From Bacilli bacterium (lineage in GTDB: Bacteria > Bacillota_I > Bacilli_A > RF39 > UBA660), in NCBI GenBank assembly GCA_918219625.1, contig CAKJXT010000065.1, forward strand, positions 1-7,759: 7,759 bases of DNA. The letters run 5' to 3'. The notes under the pieces were generated by a model that saw nothing but the letters and a program-made list of their open reading frames with translations, searched no databases and was not told the origin of the DNA. The position numbers were made by a program, and so were the translations under genes. Shown here piece after piece: positions 5,279 through 7,759 of this stretch (positions within the stretch are counted from its first letter, which is position 1; every line of letters starts with the position of its first letter).

Positions 5279-5812
5279 ATGAATTTAAAAGAAGAGTTAA
5301 AAATATATATTGATAGTAATTTGGTTAAAAAGCCTAAAGAAAAGTTATCTAAAAGATTTTGGAATAAAGTTTTTGATTATCTTGCAGAAGATGATGTTGA
5401 TTTAGGTGAATGTGATTTTAAATGTGAAAAATCATGTTCAAGTGTAAAAGACTATATTGATAAACATGAACAATATAGTGATTTTCAAACTATGTTATTT
5501 AAACTCATTGATGATAGAAATTTAAAGGATTCTGATGTTTATAATAAAGTTAATCTTGATAGAAGATTGTTTTCTAAGATTAGAAGTAATAAGAAATATC
5601 ATCCTAGTAAAGAGACTATAATTCTTTTAGCTATAGCTTTAGAATTAAGTGAAGAAGAATTAGATAGGCTTTTAGAGAGTGCTTCATATTCACTTCCTAA
5701 AAATAATAAGTTTGATTTAATAATAAGATTTTGTTTTATTAATAAGATTTTTAAGTTAACTGATATTAATGAATTATTAGATGAATACGGGTGTAAATTA
5801 TTTAATTATTAA
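5279..5812 (+). CDS. Helix-turn-helix protein divergent from the vWA gene, 177 aa
   Basis: The C-terminal half (about 68-135) is an XRE-like helical domain: FQTMLFKLIDDRNL, DSDVYNKVNLDRRLFSKIRS, then PSKETIILLAIALELSEEELDRLLESA, followed by SLPKNNKFDLIIRF and a helical tail. Similar domains occur in Bacillota, alone or joined to other domains such as macro domains, often labelled regulators (family knowledge). The N-terminal part (1-65) is unrecognised and holds a Cys cluster (C45, C49, C53). I chose ATG 5279 over the in-frame ATG 5258 because AAAGGTGA ends four bases before it and 5258 lies upstream of the predicted transcription start. Gene control or partnership with the vWA protein is inferred. 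Confidence 0.88.
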   Translation: MNLKEELKIYIDSNLVKKPKEKLSKRFWNKVFDYLAEDDVDLGECDFKCEKSCSSVKDYIDKHEQYSDFQTMLFKLIDDRNLKDSDVYNKVNLDRRLFSKIRSNKKYHPSKETIILLAIALELSEEELDRLLESASYSLPKNNKFDLIIRFCFINKIFKLTDINELLDEYGCKLFNY

Positions 5813-5832
5813 AAGGAGCATATAGCTCCTTT
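5812..5832. terminator. Bidirectional terminator between convergent genes
   Basis: AAAGGAGC-ATATA-GCTCCTTT, eight pairs. T-rich on the plus side; TTTTAAT on the minus side. It starts at the last base of the helix-turn-helix stop and lies one base outside the stop of the endonuclease III-like gene. Confidence 0.9.
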
Positions 5833-5833
5833 A

Positions 5834-6583
5834 TTATATTTTTTTATCACATTCTTTATTAAGCGGACAGTTTGAACATTCTGGATTTGTTGGTCTACAG
5901 ATATCTCTACCTATTTGCCAGAATGCAGTTGTTAGTCTTCCTGGAAAACTTGGATTTATAAATCTAGCAGATTCTAATATTTTTTCTTGAGTATCTTCAT
6001 CTACTAGTCCTATTCTATAGAATAGTCTTCTAATATGAACATCATATGCAATATCTATATTTTCTTTATCTAAAACATTTATATCTAAATCTCTTACTAA
6101 TATTAATGTTCCTAGTGATGCTTTTTTATGACTAATTCCTTTAAATTCTTCTAAGGATTCAACTATTTCTTTGGCAGTTTTATTATTCCATATATTTCCT
6201 GCATTTGAATCATACATTTCAACTATTTTTTTTATTGATTCATAAATATATGTTGCCATTCTACCTGGATATCTGTGTAATGAAGGTTTTGTTCTTATTA
6301 TATTTTCTATGTCACTTACATTGTATTTAGATAATATTTCTTTAAAATCAAATGTCTTAAGTCTTAATGATAATCTATAAGGTAGGCTCCACGCTAGTTC
6401 TGCTTTTACTGATTGATCAGAGATAAGCCCTATAACAAATGCATTAGGGTTTTCTATTAAGAATTTCTTTTCTTCTTTATTTAATAAGTCTCCTCTTAAA
6501 ATACTATTACTGTATTCTATTTGTTCAAGATATTCTAGAATTATTTTTGAAATTGCTTTTTCTTTATCTATTATTTTTCTCGT
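5834..6583 (-). CDS. Endonuclease III-like HhH-GPD DNA repair protein, non-canonical start
   Basis: A helix-hairpin-helix DNA glycosylase/AP-lyase family protein with a C-terminal [4Fe-4S] loop: C-x6-C-x2-C-x5-C in CRPTNPECSNCPLNKEC near the C-terminus. The hairpin is FKGISHKKA, whose first Lys of KK aligns with the catalytic Lys of Nth; the later Asp in YDVHIRRL aligns with the catalytic Asp. Before the first ATG (6259) the same frame continues without a stop for 108 codons, encoding plainly family-like sequence (NPNAFVIGLISDQSV, ELAWSLPYRLSLRL, HRYPGRMA). This makes about 249 residues, near normal length. No ATG, GTG or TTG lies there; ACG at 6581-6583, seven bases after GAGGTGA, is the placed start. 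It may be mutated or frameshifted at its 5' end. ISDQ rather than the usual QQT suggests a divergent subfamily. Confidence 0.85.
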   Translation of the reverse strand, partial: TRKIIDKEKAISKIILEYLEQIEYSNSILRGDLLNKEEKKFLIENPNAFVIGLISDQSVKAELAWSLPYRLSLRLKTFDFKEILSKYNVSDIENIIRTKPSLHRYPGRMATYIYESIKKIVEMYDSNAGNIWNNKTAKEIVESLEEFKGISHKKASLGTLILVRDLDINVLDKENIDIAYDVHIRRLFYRIGLVDEDTQEKILESARFINPSFPGRLTTAFWQIGRDICRPTNPECSNCPLNKECDKKI

Positions 6584-6590
6584 ATTTTAA

Positions 6591-6615
6591 TCACCTCATA
6601 ACTATATATATTATA
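6591..6615 (-). promoter_or_regulatory. Extended -10 and ribosome site of the endonuclease III-like gene
   Basis: TGA-TATAAT (-10 at 6610-6615) with no good -35, then GAGGTGA (6591-6597). The transcript would start around 6603, so translation must start just after GAGGTGA. This shows that the region upstream of ATG 6259 is meant to be translated. Confidence 0.6.
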
Positions 6616-6658
6616 TCATGAATCCTTGTTTTTTTCTATTATAGTATATATCTATTGT

Positions 6659-6686
6659 AAAAAAAAAGCGGAGCCTTAGTGGCTCC
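6659..6686 (-). terminator. Terminator of the small RNA (and probably of recG)
   Basis: GGAGCC-ACTAA-GGCTCC then GC and nine T on the minus strand. No terminator follows the recG stop, so recG read-through may also end here. Confidence 0.92.
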
Positions 6687-6757
6687 TTCAGGGGGTTTTG
6701 GTTGAACATTCTTATACCTGTTAAGATATGAGAACATTCGCGTGAACTATTCACGCT
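6659..6757 (-). ncRNA. Orphan small RNA, about 97 nt, between RecG and repair genes
   Basis: A complete small transcription unit: perfect promoter, predicted start at 6757 or 6756, and a strong terminator, with no ORF having a ribosome site. Parts in order: perfect hairpin GCGTGAA-TAG-TTCACGC (6740-6756); GAATGTTC (6732-6739); hairpin TCTTA-ACAGGTA-TAAGA; a second GAATGTTC (6704-6711); single-stranded AACCAAAACCCCCTGAA; terminator hairpin. I see no match to tmRNA, SRP RNA, 6S RNA, RNase P or known riboswitches. The exposed CCCCC stretch could pair with G-rich ribosome sites, as in C-rich regulatory RNAs of Bacillota (inference). It could instead be a leader for the repair gene that terminates early. 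Confidence 0.72.
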
Positions 6758-6763
6758 AGTATA

Positions 6764-6792
6764 ATTATATATTGTTTATTTTATTTTGTCAA
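6764..6792 (-). promoter_or_regulatory. Consensus promoter of the small RNA
   Basis: TTGACA (6787-6792), 17-base spacer, TATAAT (6764-6769), both perfect, beginning five bases after the recG stop. Confidence 0.93.
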
Positions 6793-6796
6793 TATG

Positions 6797-7759
6797 CTAA
6801 TCCAAATTTATAGACTGTGCTAAAGCATCTTTTATATGTTTATATTTTTTATCATTTATATGTTTTTTTATAAATAGATCACTATCCTCTTTTGCTTTTA
6901 GAAGCATATTATAGTCATTTTTTAGATCTGCTATTTTAAATGACATATCTCCACTTTGTCTTATTCCAAACAAGTCTCCACTACCTCTTAGTTTGAAGTC
7001 TTCTTCACTTATTTTGAACCCATCTGTTGTTTTAGTTAGAACATTTAATCTTTCTGTTTCTTTACTACTTATTAAAATACAGTATGATTCTAGATTGCTT
7101 CTTCCTACTCTTCCTCTTAATTGATGTAGAGCGGATAGACCAAATCTATAGCTATCAAATATTGTTATTACTGTTGCGTTTTTAACGTCTATTCCTACTT
7201 CTATTACTGTTGTACTTACTAGTATTTGAATTTTATTTTCTTTAAAGTCATTCATCACTTCATCTTTTTCTTTATTAGTCATTTTTCCATGTAGTATTCC
7301 CACCTTAAATAGTTTTCCAAATGCCTTATTCATTTTTTCTTCTAGTTCATATACATTTTCCATATCTATTTCTTCGTTTGTTTCTATTAAAGGTGCGATT
7401 ACATATACTTGATGATTATTTTTTAATTCTTTATACATTAGTTCTAGCACTTCTTTTATTTCCGAGTCTTTTTTTAATATTGTTTTTACTTCTATTCTTC
7501 CACTTGGCATTGTTTTTATACTTGATACATCCATATCACCATATATTGTTAATGCATATGTTCTAGGTATTGGTGTTGCGCTCATATATAGTATGTCTGG
7601 AGTTGTTCCTTTATTTTTTAAGTTAGCTCTTTGATTTACTCCAAATCTGTGTTGTTCATCTGTTATTACTAGTCCTAGATTACTATAGATTACATCTTCA
7701 CTTATTAATGCATGTGTTCCAATTAATATATCTATTTCATTATTTTTTAATTTATTTAA
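6797..7759 (-). CDS. recG: ATP-dependent DNA helicase RecG, C-terminal part (cut by window edge)
   Basis: A superfamily 2 helicase that remodels stalled replication forks and Holliday junctions. The frame is open to the right edge, giving 320 residues, so the true gene is longer and the 5' part, including the N-terminal wedge domain, is missing. ATG 7585 is internal. Motifs seen: LIGTHAL (Ib), DEQHRFG (DExH box, residues 34-40 of the visible part), MSATPIPRT (III), VSTTVIEVGIDVKNAT (V) and HQLRGRVGRS (VI, about 212-221), then the RecG-type tail LRGSGDLFGIRQSG. The gene ends at TAG 6797-6799, five bases before the small-RNA promoter. It looks intact in the visible part. Confidence 0.97.
   Translation of the reverse strand, partial: LNKLKNNEIDILIGTHALISEDVIYSNLGLVITDEQHRFGVNQRANLKNKGTTPDILYMSATPIPRTYALTIYGDMDVSSIKTMPSGRIEVKTILKKDSEIKEVLELMYKELKNNHQVYVIAPLIETNEEIDMENVYELEEKMNKAFGKLFKVGILHGKMTNKEKDEVMNDFKENKIQILVSTTVIEVGIDVKNATVITIFDSYRFGLSALHQLRGRVGRSNLESYCILISSKETERLNVLTKTTDGFKISEEDFKLRGSGDLFGIRQSGDMSFKIADLKNDYNMLLKAKEDSDLFIKKHINDKKYKHIKDALAQSINLD

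Noticed and set aside
6659..6757. Small RNA as SRP RNA, 6S RNA, tracrRNA or a preQ1-type riboswitch
   Set aside because: It lacks the conserved SRP apical motif and the long 6S bubble, and no CRISPR repeats or cas genes are present; no riboswitch core was recognised.
7321..7566. Plus-strand hydrophobic open frames opposite recG and opposite the 114-aa and 430-aa genes (also 2846-3070, 3090-3323, 3908-4159)
   Set aside because: They are antisense shadows of AT-rich coding sequence; their Leu/Phe/Ser-rich composition and lack of ribosome sites mark them as spurious.
1..7759. TGA read as Trp, as in Mycoplasma and relatives
   Set aside because: All coding Trp codons seen are TGG, the genes hold no in-frame TGA, and TGA acts as a stop at 58-60 if that gene end is real.
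1..7759. CRISPR array, insertion sequence, attachment site or tRNA gene
   Set aside because: No spaced direct repeats of CRISPR type, no transposase or terminal inverted repeats, and no tRNA cloverleaf were found by reading both strands.

Overview
The DNA is very AT-rich. It uses consensus TTGACA/TATAAT promoters with 17-base spacing, purine-rich ribosome binding sites close to the starts, hairpin-plus-T terminators, and a T-box leader on an aminoacyl-tRNA synthetase gene. Together these point to a low-GC Bacillota chromosome, possibly an uncultured gut lineage; the species cannot be named from the sequence. TGA reads as stop and Trp is TGG throughout.

Layout, left to right. Positions 1-60 hold the last codons of a plus-strand gene, closed by a hairpin that can terminate both strands. 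Positions 89-274 carry eight 12-base tandem repeats in an open frame without a start codon. Then, on the minus strand, comes trpS (tryptophanyl-tRNA synthetase). Upstream of it are a Trp-type T-box leader and, between the T-box terminator and trpS, a seven-codon leader ORF, MKRWCLN, with a strong ribosome binding site.

Positions 1643-5812 form an accessory block with almost no recognisable housekeeping function. It contains a 171-aa orphan; two overlapping small beta-rich proteins that share a C-terminal motif (NLPIE-S/K-G), one of them prealbumin/Cna-B-like but without a signal peptide; a 430-aa coiled-coil protein with four predicted membrane segments and an internal 22-residue repeat; and a cytosolic von Willebrand A (vWA) protein divergent from a helix-turn-helix protein. 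The transcription units are mostly single genes, each with its own terminator overlapping or abutting the stop codon. The clustering suggests a cassette, but no joint function can be proved from sequence.

The right part returns to DNA repair. A HhH-GPD/endonuclease III-like gene has a reading frame that extends about 108 codons beyond its first ATG with no canonical start. A compact intergenic small RNA follows, with a perfect promoter, a 5' hairpin, a C-rich single-stranded stretch and a terminator. The window ends in the C-terminal 320 residues of RecG helicase, cut by the right edge.

The points most worth following up are the orphan small RNA, the leader peptide behind the trpS T-box, the start-less repair gene, and the paired NLPIE-tail proteins within the vWA/HTH/membrane block.
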